Shown here: one piece after another, positions 26,443 to 35,245 of the stretch
Position numbering within the stretch: position 1 is the first letter of the stretch
Layout: each line of letters opens with the position of its first letter
NCBI GenBank assembly: GCA_937921865.1
Contig: CAKZWF010000093.1
Coordinates: forward strand, 1 to 39,263
Direction: 5' to 3'
Length of the DNA stretch: 39,263 nt
Origin: an uncultured Pseudomonadales bacterium
GTDB lineage: Bacteria; Pseudomonadota; Gammaproteobacteria; Pseudomonadales; Azotimanducaceae
The notes under the pieces: generated by a model
Seen by the model: only the letters and a program-made list of their open reading frames with translations
What the model was told of the DNA's origin: nothing
The model's database searches: none
Program-made: the position numbers and the translations under genes

Positions 26443-26919
26443 ATGGCCGGATTTGTCAAAAACGCGGTGGCTTTGGTGGTGGCGGCGATTGTCACCTACG
26501 TATTGGCCGTCAGTGCGGCAACGCAATCAGTCATGGCCAGTTTGAAGGGTATGGGTGTCAGTGTCAGCCTCGCTGACCGGCTTGGTACCACGCTCGCCGA
26601 TCTTTCCGGCATGTTTGCCCTCTTCATGCCGCTGCTGGCGATTGCTCTGCTGCTCGGGTTTCTGGTTGCTGCCGGGATTATTCGCTGGCAGCCGGGCTGG
26701 CGCAGTTTCGGCTATCCGCTGGCTGGTTTTCTGGCGGTACTGGTCATGCACCTGCTGGTGCAGAGCACGACCGGCATACATCCAATCCCCGCCACCCGGT
26801 CAATGCTGGGTCTGGTGCTGCAGGGGCTGGCTGGTGCAGCCGGCGGCTACGTATTTCATCTTGTTAAAGCGCGGGCTGATCTACCGCCGGGTCCGGATGC
26901 AAGTTCGAACGCGTCATGA
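26443..26919 (+). CDS. Small four-helix membrane protein upstream of abgT-like gene
   Basis: I do not recognise a named family. It is a 158-residue protein with hydrophobic segments at about residues 8-26, 54-80, 88-107 and 121-140, and a polar C-terminal tail. A GGATGAAG sequence precedes the ATG. Its stop overlaps the start of the AbgT transporter gene by four bases (ATGA), so the two are made together, and it could be an accessory or stabilising partner of the transporter. No catalytic motif is seen. Confidence 0.8.
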   Translation: MAGFVKNAVALVVAAIVTYVLAVSAATQSVMASLKGMGVSVSLADRLGTTLADLSGMFALFMPLLAIALLLGFLVAAGIIRWQPGWRSFGYPLAGFLAVLVMHLLVQSTTGIHPIPATRSMLGLVLQGLAGAAGGYVFHLVKARADLPPGPDASSNAS

Positions 26920-28478
26920 CCAGCGATCCGAATGTTCAGGATCAGACCCGAAGCGCTGGAGCGCTGGCCCGAGCGCTCGACTGGATAGAACGCGTTGGCA
27001 ACAAGCTGCCTGATCCCGCGCTGCTGTTTCTGCTGCTGCTGATTGTTGTGTGGCTGCTGTCGGCGGTGATGTCGCAGTTTGAGTACAGTCACATCGATCC
27101 GCGCTCGGGTGCCGCAATTGAGGTTGAGAACCTGTTGCTGCCGGCCAGTCTGACCTCGTTTCTGTCGGGCATGGTGGGCACCTTTGTTGGCTTCCATCCG
27201 CTGGGTGTGGTGCTGCTGGCGATGCTGGGGATTGGCGTTGCTGACCACACCGGCTTCATTCGAGCGGGCCTGCGCTCACTGCTCAGCATGACCTCACCCA
27301 AACTGCTGACGCCCATGCTGCTGCTGATTGCGATCATTTCCCACAGCGCTGCTGATGCCGGCTATGTGCTGGTGATTCCACTGGGTGCGGTGATGTTTCA
27401 TGCTGCCGGGCGTCATCCGCTGGTGGGGATAGCGGTGGCCTTTGCCGGCGTATCGGGGGGATTCAGCGCGAACTTTGTGCCCTCTGCGCTGGATCCAATG
27501 CTGCAGGGCATCAGCCAGGCAGGTGCCCAGCTGATAGATCCGAACCTGATTCTGAATCCGTTGAACAACTGGTTTTTCACTTCAGCATCCACACTCCTGG
27601 TGGTTGCGCTCGGCTGGTATATCACTGACGGGATTGTTGAGCCGCGACTGCGCCACCTTGAAGTTGACGGCGATCTGGCGGGTTCCCAGTCTTTAGAAGC
27701 GCTTTCTGCCGCGGAACAGCGCGGTCTGCGCATCGCGCTGCTGGCGATGGCTCTGGGCGTCGTTGCACTGATCGCCACTTCCCTGCCGGAAGGTTCTGCG
27801 TGGCGAGCACCCGATGGTGCGCTGGCAGCCTCACAGGCACCTTTGATGCGCAGCATTGTGCCGCTGATTTTTCTGCTGTTCATCCTGCCGGGTGTGGTCT
27901 ATGGCTATGTCAGTGGCTCCGCGAAGAATCATCACGATATTGTCGCAGGCATGACTCAGGCCATGAGTGGAATGGGCTACTACATCGTGATGGCTTTTTT
28001 TGCATCGCTGTTCATCGCCGAGTTCGGACGCTCTAATCTGGGGGCGTTGTTTGCGCTGCAGGGTGCGGCGTGGCTGGAAGCCGCGGCGATGCCGGCGGCC
28101 GTTACCGTGACCGCGGTGGTGGCGATCACCGGGATCGTTAATCTCTTTGTTGGCTCGGCGTCTGCCAAGTGGGCGTTGCTGGCACCGATTCTGGTGCCGA
28201 TGCTGATGCAGCTTGGCATCTCCCCTGACCTGACTCAGGCCGCTTACCGCGTCGGCGACAGCTCGACGAACATCATTACGCCGCTGATGCCCTATTTCCC
28301 GCTGGTGGTGGTGTTCTGTCAGCGCTACGTAACCCAGACCGGCATAGGCACGGTGGTCGCGATGATGTTGCCCTACTCGGTTGGGTTTCTGGTGATCTGG
28401 ACCGGATTTCTGCTGCTGTACTGGACAATTGGCCTGCCGCTGGGGCTTGAGGCGAGTTACACCTATCCGGCACCCTGA
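26916..28478 (+). CDS. AbgT-family transporter (p-aminobenzoyl-glutamate / antimetabolite)
   Basis: A 520-residue inner-membrane protein with about eleven helices of the AbgT family. Members import p-aminobenzoyl-glutamate (AbgT) or export sulfonamides and folate-pathway antimetabolites (MtrF, YdaH). Diagnostic segments are the N-terminal ALDWIERVGNKLPDPALLF, the pairs of re-entrant regions (SHSAADAGYVLVIPLGAVMF; GGFSANFVPSALDPMLQGIS), FVGSASAKWALLAPILVPM, and RVGDSSTNIITPLMPYFPL near the C-terminus. It is coupled to the small membrane protein upstream. Convergent with the lipoprotein gene, with five bases between stops and a small dyad CCTGA-N5-TCAGG across them. Substrate direction cannot be told from sequence. 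Confidence 0.95.
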   Translation: MTSDPNVQDQTRSAGALARALDWIERVGNKLPDPALLFLLLLIVVWLLSAVMSQFEYSHIDPRSGAAIEVENLLLPASLTSFLSGMVGTFVGFHPLGVVLLAMLGIGVADHTGFIRAGLRSLLSMTSPKLLTPMLLLIAIISHSAADAGYVLVIPLGAVMFHAAGRHPLVGIAVAFAGVSGGFSANFVPSALDPMLQGISQAGAQLIDPNLILNPLNNWFFTSASTLLVVALGWYITDGIVEPRLRHLEVDGDLAGSQSLEALSAAEQRGLRIALLAMALGVVALIATSLPEGSAWRAPDGALAASQAPLMRSIVPLIFLLFILPGVVYGYVSGSAKNHHDIVAGMTQAMSGMGYYIVMAFFASLFIAEFGRSNLGALFALQGAAWLEAAAMPAAVTVTAVVAITGIVNLFVGSASAKWALLAPILVPMLMQLGISPDLTQAAYRVGDSSTNIITPLMPYFPLVVVFCQRYVTQTGIGTVVAMMLPYSVGFLVIWTGFLLLYWTIGLPLGLEASYTYPAP

Positions 28479-28483
28479 GCTGT

Positions 28484-29050
28484 TCAGGTGGCCGGCGGAA
28501 ACTGCTCCATGATCAGCGTGATGATGCTTTTCACTTCTTCCTGTTGATTGAGGCGAACGTCGATGGTCAGACCTGTGGCCGCCCAGCCGGTCCAGACTCG
28601 CGACCGGTTGGTGCGATTGAACATGTCTACCGACAGCAGGCCTGTTGTCACTTCGCGAATTTCGCTGGACTCCCGGTAGCTTTGACCCACCGTGCCAATT
28701 GGCTGAACGCTACCCGGGAAGTTGTTTTCCTGCAGGGTGTCGGTGGAACCGATGGTGAAAGCCACCAGCAGGTCGGCGTCCAGTTTCGACTTCACCTCGC
28801 GTAAACCCTTGCTCGACAGCTGTGCTGCAGTTTCCTTCATCAGGCTCGGCTGCAACCTGGGGTCAACGACGCCGTTTGTTGCGACCACCAGAGGATTGGC
28901 TGACTCCCAGGCAAAGGTCCGATAAGTATCAAAGCGAGTACCACTATCGTAGTCAGCAAATACTTTGGTGCTGCCTTCGCGAACCGCACAGGCGGTACTC
29001 AGACAGGCCAGCGCGATCACTGCGAGCAGTTTCAGATTGGCGATGTTCAT
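28484..29050 (-). CDS. DUF4136 family lipoprotein
   Basis: A 188-residue lipoprotein. The signal IALACLSTAC gives Cys21 as the lipid-anchor site. The body matches DUF4136: DSGTRFDTYRTFAWES near the start, LSSKGLREVKSKLDADLLVAF in the middle, and the closing block of VDMFNRTNRSRVWTGWAATG with a short C-terminal helix. The function of the family is unknown to me. It starts four bases downstream of the stop of the DUF3313 lipoprotein gene and is surely in the same transcript. Confidence 0.85.
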   Translation of the reverse strand: MNIANLKLLAVIALACLSTACAVREGSTKVFADYDSGTRFDTYRTFAWESANPLVVATNGVVDPRLQPSLMKETAAQLSSKGLREVKSKLDADLLVAFTIGSTDTLQENNFPGSVQPIGTVGQSYRESSEIREVTTGLLSVDMFNRTNRSRVWTGWAATGLTIDVRLNQQEEVKSIITLIMEQFPPAT

Positions 29051-29054
29051 TGCC

Positions 29055-29744
29055 TCAGTCGTTCAGCGATGGAAGTTCAGTAATGTTGTTGAGGGCATCA
29101 GCCAGCTGTCTGGCCCAGTGACTGGCCAGCCTGCGGACCTCGGCGGTATTGGTTACCCGATTTGCCCGCTGAGTGACACCGGGGGTGTCCGCGGAACGGG
29201 TATCAACGCCGCGTACCAGCACGCTCGAGGTTTCCGAATCGATCAGCTCAATCACAAACGTTGCCTGGCCAACCGAATCCAGATAAGTGTCTGAGCGGCC
29301 GGGTCGCTCGGGTGGGACCCGTGAGACAATATCAATGATCGCACCACGGACCCTGAGAACGCCCGGTCCCGGTGACTCGACCCGCTGCATCCGGGTCACT
29401 CCGTCTAGAGCCTTGTTGAACTGCTCAGTGACGATCTCGCGCACTCTCTGCTGCTGCGCCTGGGTCAGCGGAAACTCAGTCGCCGAGCTGCGCGTAGTAG
29501 AGCCGGTGGAACGCACCGGGCGAAACTGCAGGCCGGCACTCTCAGTCATGAATTTGGTGTATTCGCGCAGGTCCAGATCTTCCCGTGCCCAGACCTGGCG
29601 CATAACGGTTCCGGTCAACGGCGTCAGGCCGTCGAAACTGGGTTCGCCGGTGGGGTCGATTTTTGGATTGCTGGTGGTACAGGCGCCAAGCAGTAGCATG
29701 CTGGTTACCAATAGCACACGGTTCATGGTTGTCATGGTTGTCAT
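29055..29744 (-). CDS. DUF3313 family lipoprotein
   Basis: A 229-residue lipoprotein with signal LLVTSMLLLGAC. The body follows the DUF3313 pattern: VWAREDLDLREYTKFMTES near the N-terminus, a central REIVTEQFNKAL, and VELIDSETSSVLVRGVDTR before a C-terminal helical ASHWARQLADAL. Three ATG codons lie nine bases apart at the start because the unit ATGACAACC is repeated. The ATG at 29744 has GAGGGGG nine bases upstream and is my choice; 29762, 29735 and 29726 are possible. Its role, probably at the outer membrane, is unknown. Confidence 0.82.
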   Translation of the reverse strand: MTTMTTMNRVLLVTSMLLLGACTTSNPKIDPTGEPSFDGLTPLTGTVMRQVWAREDLDLREYTKFMTESAGLQFRPVRSTGSTTRSSATEFPLTQAQQQRVREIVTEQFNKALDGVTRMQRVESPGPGVLRVRGAIIDIVSRVPPERPGRSDTYLDSVGQATFVIELIDSETSSVLVRGVDTRSADTPGVTQRANRVTNTAEVRRLASHWARQLADALNNITELPSLND

Positions 29745-29860
29745 GGTGGCAGTCCCCCTCATTGTTTTTGTGCACGAATCTGAGTATCGGTAGATCCGTC
29801 GCGGATTCTAACGAATTGCACGGCCCGATGTCGCTGCTACCGGGTGTGTGATAAGGGGCA

Positions 29861-29883
29861 GAAATAGTTCCGGATGTCGGAAC
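29861..29883 (-). terminator. Candidate terminator of the DUF6316 gene
   Basis: GTTCCG and CGGAAC pair around GATGT. On the minus strand the stem is followed by TATTTC, eighteen bases after the stop at 29901. The stem is short, so strength is moderate. Confidence 0.4.
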
Positions 29884-29900
29884 CAGGATGATCAGATTGG

Positions 29901-30158
29901 CTAGTCTTTATCGACCAGGCTGGAACTGGCGTAGTCGGTGTTGTTCTGTTTGGTGGTCAGTCTGGCTTGTTCCGGACCTATGGCATCAAAGTAGTTCATT
30001 TCCTCAACATAGCGCTGCAGCTCGACCTGTGCCGCCTCTTTGCTGGGATATGGTCCATGATCAGCTTCCCGGGTCTGGAAAAACCACTTACCGTTTATGC
30101 AGTACAACCGATTTCCGGAACGGAAATGGGTGGACTCTTGGGGATCTCTTTTTCGCAT
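29901..30158 (-). CDS. Small DUF6316-like protein
   Basis: An 85-residue soluble protein resembling DUF6316, with core HFRSGNRLYCINGKWFF followed by QTREADHGPYPSKEAAQVEL, then a helix ending in EEMNYFD. I recall this domain from marine Gammaproteobacteria; its function is unknown. ATG at 30158 is chosen because an upstream extension to 30299 is unlike the family. No clear Shine-Dalgarno precedes it. The gene lies alone between the lipoprotein pair and the divergent patatin gene. Confidence 0.68.
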   Translation of the reverse strand: MRKRDPQESTHFRSGNRLYCINGKWFFQTREADHGPYPSKEAAQVELQRYVEEMNYFDAIGPEQARLTTKQNNTDYASSSLVDKD

Positions 30159-30340
30159 GGAAGAATTATCGGCAGCCTGGCAGCTGGTATCTGAGACTGT
30201 GATCACAGCATGAGCGAAGCTCAGATATAGTGAACTATCCTGATATTGTGACCTGATGTCGTGAGACGCCGTGTGGTTTCGAACCTGGATGAATAGCATC
30301 GATAAGTGGGCTCTATGAATGGAATCAATGACTAGCCGGT

Positions 30341-32710
30341 ATGTATAAAAGAGAACTCCGCCTGGCCGTGGTCATCTACGGTGGTGCATCGCTGGCGGTG
30401 TACATGCACGGCGTCAGCAAAGAACTGCTTAAACTGGTGCGGGCCTCAAAAGTGCTGCATGAAATGGGCGCGCGGACCACCGGGCGCTATGAAGATGGGC
30501 CCGATCCGCGCACGGCGGGCACCGAGCGGGTCTACTTTGAGCTGTTGAAGCGGATCAACCAGCACGGCCACTTCCGGGTGGTATTGGATGTAATCTCGGG
30601 TGCGTCGGCGGGCGCAATCAACGGCGTGATGCTCGGCAAAGCGCTGGTCGATGATGCTGATCTTGATGCCCAGACACCGCTGTGGCTCAGAGATGCCGAT
30701 GTCGAAGGGCTGCTGCACGAGGACCGGTCTCCCTGGCAGAAGTGGTATCTGCGGCCGTTGTTGAGAGCCTTGTCATTCTGGTTGCCCAGCGAGCTCGGCT
30801 CTGTCGAGGAAACCCGCAGTAAACTTGCGCAGCTGGTGCGGTCTTCCTGGTTCGAGCCGCCATTCTCGGGTGAGCGGATTTGCGGACATTTCTTCGATGC
30901 ACTTGAGCAGATGGCGGCAACCCGTCGTTTGGGGTCGACCCTGCTGCCAGAGGGTCAGCGTCTCGACGTATTCGCCAGTGTGACTGATCTCAAAGGATAT
31001 CCGAGCTCATTACGCTTGAGCGAAACTCTGGTACCCAAAGAGCGGGAACACGCTGCGTACTGCAGGCTATCCCACCAGGCCCGAGTAGGTGGTTCGCAGC
31101 ACAGTGACTTCGGCGATGACAACCTGGCTGCGCTGGTGTGGGCGGCGCGGGCAAGTTCCTGTTATGCAGGTGCTTTTCCGCCCTTCCATCACGGCGAAAT
31201 GCAGCGGGTGCTGGCGCGACGTCAGCACGCCTGGCCCGGAGAACAGCGTTTCCTCGACCACAGCCTGTTCGTCAACGGCGGTGAGCGCGCCCGAGCCCAT
31301 TTCGATCCGGCTTCCCGCTATTTTGTCGATGGCGGTATCGTCAACAACAAACCGTTTGGTGCAGCTTTCGAAGCGTTGGGTCAGCGCAGTGCTGACCGCC
31401 ACGTTGAACGCTGTATTGTCTATATCGAACCGGACCCGACAGACGAGTTGAGAATTGAAGCAACTCAGGCTCAGAGCTATCTGGCCACCATCCGAGCCGC
31501 GGTTTCGACCATCCCGCGCAATCAACCAATCCTGGATGAACTCGAGGCGTTTGTTGCACAGGATCAACGCGTGCGCACCAATCGTCGTCTTGTTGACGCT
31601 CACCGCGAGCGAATTGAAACCCTGGTCGATCGACTGCAGAGCCAGCACTCCCGACAGCCGTTGAGCCCGGCGCTGATCGCATACTTAAGACTTGGCGTTG
31701 CTGAACGTGCGGTTGAAGAAATGGGGCTGGCCTATCGCGCCTATGTTCAGCGCCGGGTCTGGCGGTTAACGGATGCGCTGGTTGGCGAATGGTCATTGCT
31801 GGCCGCGGAGCCTCATAAACAGGAAACCCGTGACGATATGCAGGCCTCGATCGAAAGCTGGTGGCATGCAGACAGTGAGGTTACCCGACGCAATCTGCAG
31901 GATGTATTTCTCGATCGTTTTGATGTGACCTTCCGCATCCGTCGCCTGCAGTTTGTCATTCGACGCCTGAATCAACATGACGAAATTGAGACGTTGACTG
32001 ACCCGGAGCATGCAGCGCTGGTGGAATTCAAAAGCGTAGCCTATGGATTTTTAGAGAAGCTGTTCCTGCTGCGCTCGGCGCTCAGCAAACCTGAAGATGC
32101 AACGACGCTGTTTGATGGTGCGCTGATGGATCGGTTGGCGCGGGCCGCGGTGCAGATACCTCTGTCGCGGCAGCAGTCGTCGGATCTGCTGCGGGCGCTG
32201 GCTGCGTCCCTGGCCCTCAACCAGCTGGACGCGGATGTTGATGCGGCTTTTTACGATTTCTGCAGTCGGGTTGAAAGCGTTGACCATCGCCAGGTGTTTC
32301 TTTCTGACTACGTGGGTTTTTCTATCTATGACGTGCTGCTGTTTTCGCCGAGTACCGAAATCGATGGGCCAGACCCTCTGACACCCATTCGCATAGAACG
32401 GATAAGCCCGACAGACGCGCCAACTCTGGCCACGGAGTTTGATGGCCTTCGGTGTCGGGATCTGATGGGATTTCTTGGCTTCTTCAATCGTGAGTACCGT
32501 GAACATGACTACCTCTGGGGTCGGCTGCATGGCGCCGAGCGGATGGTTGATCTGCTGGCAAAGGTCGCGGGGGTGCCAATTCCAGATCTGGATCAGCTGC
32601 GCTTGGAGTTATTCGAGCAGATAGTCAATGAAGAACGCCGTCGTCTTTATCGTTGTCGGGATGTGCTCGACCGGCTGAGCCGATTACTTGCCGAGCTTCG
32701 TGCTGCCTGA
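30341..32710 (+). CDS. Large patatin-like phospholipase-domain protein
   Basis: A 789-residue cytoplasmic protein of the bacterial patatin-related family (patatin domain plus a long helical C-terminal half, DUF3376-like). The oxyanion motif is GGASLAVYMHG (residues 14-24), the nucleophile is the Ser of GASAG (in ISGASAGAINGVML, near residue 89), and the catalytic Asp is in FVDGGIVNNKPFGAAF (near residue 330). The dyad is complete, so lipid acyl hydrolase activity is likely. The C-terminal 400 residues are helical with many Arg/Asp and no known motif. No secretion signal or membrane segment is present. It stands alone; the target lipid is unknown. Confidence 0.9.
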   Translation: MYKRELRLAVVIYGGASLAVYMHGVSKELLKLVRASKVLHEMGARTTGRYEDGPDPRTAGTERVYFELLKRINQHGHFRVVLDVISGASAGAINGVMLGKALVDDADLDAQTPLWLRDADVEGLLHEDRSPWQKWYLRPLLRALSFWLPSELGSVEETRSKLAQLVRSSWFEPPFSGERICGHFFDALEQMAATRRLGSTLLPEGQRLDVFASVTDLKGYPSSLRLSETLVPKEREHAAYCRLSHQARVGGSQHSDFGDDNLAALVWAARASSCYAGAFPPFHHGEMQRVLARRQHAWPGEQRFLDHSLFVNGGERARAHFDPASRYFVDGGIVNNKPFGAAFEALGQRSADRHVERCIVYIEPDPTDELRIEATQAQSYLATIRAAVSTIPRNQPILDELEAFVAQDQRVRTNRRLVDAHRERIETLVDRLQSQHSRQPLSPALIAYLRLGVAERAVEEMGLAYRAYVQRRVWRLTDALVGEWSLLAAEPHKQETRDDMQASIESWWHADSEVTRRNLQDVFLDRFDVTFRIRRLQFVIRRLNQHDEIETLTDPEHAALVEFKSVAYGFLEKLFLLRSALSKPEDATTLFDGALMDRLARAAVQIPLSRQQSSDLLRALAASLALNQLDADVDAAFYDFCSRVESVDHRQVFLSDYVGFSIYDVLLFSPSTEIDGPDPLTPIRIERISPTDAPTLATEFDGLRCRDLMGFLGFFNREYREHDYLWGRLHGAERMVDLLAKVAGVPIPDLDQLRLELFEQIVNEERRRLYRCRDVLDRLSRLLAELRAA

Positions 32711-32893
32711 ACCGTTCCGGTTTTAGGGAGCTGATGTGTCCGGGTCTTCGCGGTGAGCGGGTTCGTAGCATTCGAGCCGGCCAGTACGCAGACGACTTTG
32801 CCGATCAGCTGACTGATTGGCATGCTGGCGTCCGGGTCATCGTCCCAACGGTGTTGTTAATATGCGAGTCCACGGCAACACCAGGTAGAAATC

Positions 32894-34066
32894 TTGCAGA
32901 CTTTTGTTACCCATCTCGAATGTTCCCTCACCGGCGAACGCTACCCGGCTGATCGAGTGCATGGTCTGTCAGCGTCGGGGAAGCCGCTGCTGGTTCGTTA
33001 CGATCTTGATGCGATGGCCGAAGTCCTGGAGCGTGAAGAGGTCAGTCGCCGAGAGGGCGGTTTCTGGCGCTATCGGGAATTTCTGCCGGTTCGCTTTGAT
33101 GCCAACGTGGTCGCTCTGGGTGAAGTCACCACACCGCTGATACGACTGCCATCATTTGAAGAGAACGATGAACTGTGGGTAAAAGACGAAGGTCGGCTGC
33201 CAACCGGTTCGTTTAAAGCCCGGGGCCTCGCGCTGGCCGTGGCGATGGCCAGGGAACTGGGACTTAAGCATCTGGCCATGCCTACCAACGGCAACGCGGG
33301 TGCGGCGCTGGCAGCGTATGCCGCGAAGGCAGGCTTGCGGGCGACAGTCCTGTGTCCGGCGGATACGCCTGAAATCAACATTCGCGAAACTTCAGAACTG
33401 GGTGCGCGGGTGTTCCGGGTTAATGGCTTGATCAACGACTGTGGCCGCATTGTTGGAGAACGCGCGCAGGACCAAGGCTGGTTTGATCTTTCCACGCTCA
33501 AGGAGCCTTATCGGATCGAAGGGAAAAAGACGATGGGCCTGGAACTGGCGCAACAGTTCGACTGGCAGTTACCGGATGCGATCTTCTATCCAACCGGCGG
33601 CGGTACCGGCTTGATCGGTATGTGGAAAGCGTTTGCTGAACTTGAAGCGCTGGGCTGGATTGATAGCCGGCGACCGAAAATGTTTGCCGTTCAGGCTGAA
33701 GGTTGCGCACCTATTGTCCGAGCCTTTGCAGCGGGTAAAGAATTCGCCGAACCCTGGCAGGATGCGCAGACCATGGCCGCCGGCATTCGCGTGCCCGCAG
33801 CGGTGGGTGATTTTCTGATCCTTCGCGCCGTCCGTGAATCTGGTGGTGCGGCGCTCGCGGTCAGTGATGAAGACATCATCGCTGCACGCAGTCAGGTGGC
33901 GTCCGTTGAAGGTACGCTGCTGTGTCCGGAAGGTGCCGCCACGTTCGTGGCCTGGCGGCAGGCTAAAGCCGCAGGGCTGCTCGACGAAGGCTCACGCTCG
34001 CTGCTGTTCAACTGCGCAACCGGACTCAAATATCCGCTGACAGACCACAGCACGATGCTTGACTGA
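32894..34066 (+). CDS. thrC: Threonine synthase-like PLP enzyme
   Basis: Fold-type II PLP enzyme converting O-phosphohomoserine to threonine and phosphate. It has 390 residues. The PLP lysine is in LPTGSFKARG (about residue 107), the substrate loop is MPTNGNAGAALAAYAAKAG, the phosphate cup is PTGGGTGLIGMWKAF, and the N-terminal domain has the zinc-free CSLTGERYPAD start. The start is TTG at 32894, with AGGT nine bases before it. The gene ends one base from the convergent transaminase. Related activities such as cysteate synthase or threonine deaminase cannot be wholly excluded. The 183-base gap before it shows no other gene. Confidence 0.88.
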   Translation: MQTFVTHLECSLTGERYPADRVHGLSASGKPLLVRYDLDAMAEVLEREEVSRREGGFWRYREFLPVRFDANVVALGEVTTPLIRLPSFEENDELWVKDEGRLPTGSFKARGLALAVAMARELGLKHLAMPTNGNAGAALAAYAAKAGLRATVLCPADTPEINIRETSELGARVFRVNGLINDCGRIVGERAQDQGWFDLSTLKEPYRIEGKKTMGLELAQQFDWQLPDAIFYPTGGGTGLIGMWKAFAELEALGWIDSRRPKMFAVQAEGCAPIVRAFAAGKEFAEPWQDAQTMAAGIRVPAAVGDFLILRAVRESGGAALAVSDEDIIAARSQVASVEGTLLCPEGAATFVAWRQAKAAGLLDEGSRSLLFNCATGLKYPLTDHSTMLD

Positions 34067-34067
34067 G

Positions 34068-35228
34068 TCAGTACCGCTGCATGTGCCCGGCTACCCGGGC
34101 GATGCGATCGAATACGTCTTCGAGTACTGACACCGGGTGGGTCAGACTGACCCGGACATAACTGGCGGCACTTTCACCGAAGCCGCGACCAGGAACAACA
34201 GAAATGCCCGCCTCGTCCAGCAGCCGCCGGGCAAAGTCAGCGCCATCGTTGGCAATGCGGCTGCTGTCTACCATCACAAACATGCCGCCACGGGGTTTGA
34301 AGTAGTCGAGTCCGGCAATTGCATCGAGACGCTGCGCGGCATAGTCGCGACGACGCTGATATTCCACACGCATCTTTTCCACATCCGGACCATCGTTGGC
34401 CAGCGCGTAGGCAGCACCGTCCTGAATGAACTGGCTGGTGCCGAACAGGGTGGCGCCGGATACCCGGATCAGCTGGGTTATCAGCTGCTCGGGCGCCACC
34501 GCCCAACCCAGGCGCCAGCCGCTCATCGCGTGTGACTTGGACAGCCCATCAATCACAATCACGTTGCTCAGATCATCCGTTGAGCGCAACAGCGAAATGT
34601 GTGGCGTCTCAAAGGTAATCAGCGAGTAAACTTCATCACACACCAGCCACAGATCGCGTTCCCGGCAGCCTCGGGCGAGTGCTGCCAGAGATTCGCAAGG
34701 GATCAGATTGCCGCATGGGTTACCGGGTGTATTCACCAGAACAGCGCGGGTTGTATCGGTCACCGCAGCAAATACTGCGGCAACGTCCAGTTCGAAATCC
34801 GGCAGTGACAGCGGCACAGTGACATCGTGAATGCCCAGCGCATCGAACAGCCCTCGATAGCCCGCGTACAACGGCTCCGGCACGACAACTTCATCGCCTG
34901 GATTGGCGATGGAGGCAAACACCGAATACAGCGTCGCGGTCGCTCCGGGAAACACCACGAACTGTTCTGCTGAAAAAGATTTCCCGGTGAGGTCACTTTC
35001 CAGTCGGGCGATGGTTTCGCGCAGTTGGGGTTCACCCTCCGGTGGCGAATAGTGGGTGCGGCCACGGTTGATCTGCTCGACTGTGTATTGCGAGATGTAT
35101 TCAGGAGTCGAGAAGTCCGGATCACCAACGCTGAGCAGAATGATGTCATCGCCTGCCCGCTGCCGAGCGACTGCTTCGTCGTGAATTCCCCAGACGTCAG
35201 AACCCGGCTGGGACAACCTCCGAGTCAT
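34068..35228 (-). CDS. Arginine:pyruvate transaminase, AruH-like
   Basis: A class I/II PLP aminotransferase of 386 residues. AruH moves the alpha-amino group of arginine to pyruvate, giving 2-ketoarginine and alanine. Motifs are LLSVGDPDFSTP, PGATATLYSVF, NTPGNPCGN, the aspartate in CDEVYS and the PLP lysine in LSKSHAMSGWRLGW. The wording resembles Pseudomonas AruH along its length, including the ILLLSVGDPDF start and GGMFVMVD near the end. The ATG at 35228 is chosen; a GTG 20 bases upstream overlaps the decarboxylase stop (GTGA). A long upstream extension is antisense to nothing useful and is rejected. Last gene of a three-gene operon. Other amino acid donors are possible. Confidence 0.85.
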   Translation of the reverse strand: MTRRLSQPGSDVWGIHDEAVARQRAGDDIILLSVGDPDFSTPEYISQYTVEQINRGRTHYSPPEGEPQLRETIARLESDLTGKSFSAEQFVVFPGATATLYSVFASIANPGDEVVVPEPLYAGYRGLFDALGIHDVTVPLSLPDFELDVAAVFAAVTDTTRAVLVNTPGNPCGNLIPCESLAALARGCRERDLWLVCDEVYSLITFETPHISLLRSTDDLSNVIVIDGLSKSHAMSGWRLGWAVAPEQLITQLIRVSGATLFGTSQFIQDGAAYALANDGPDVEKMRVEYQRRRDYAAQRLDAIAGLDYFKPRGGMFVMVDSSRIANDGADFARRLLDEAGISVVPGRGFGESAASYVRVSLTHPVSVLEDVFDRIARVAGHMQRY

Positions 35229-35245
35229 GTCACTGTAGAACAGGC

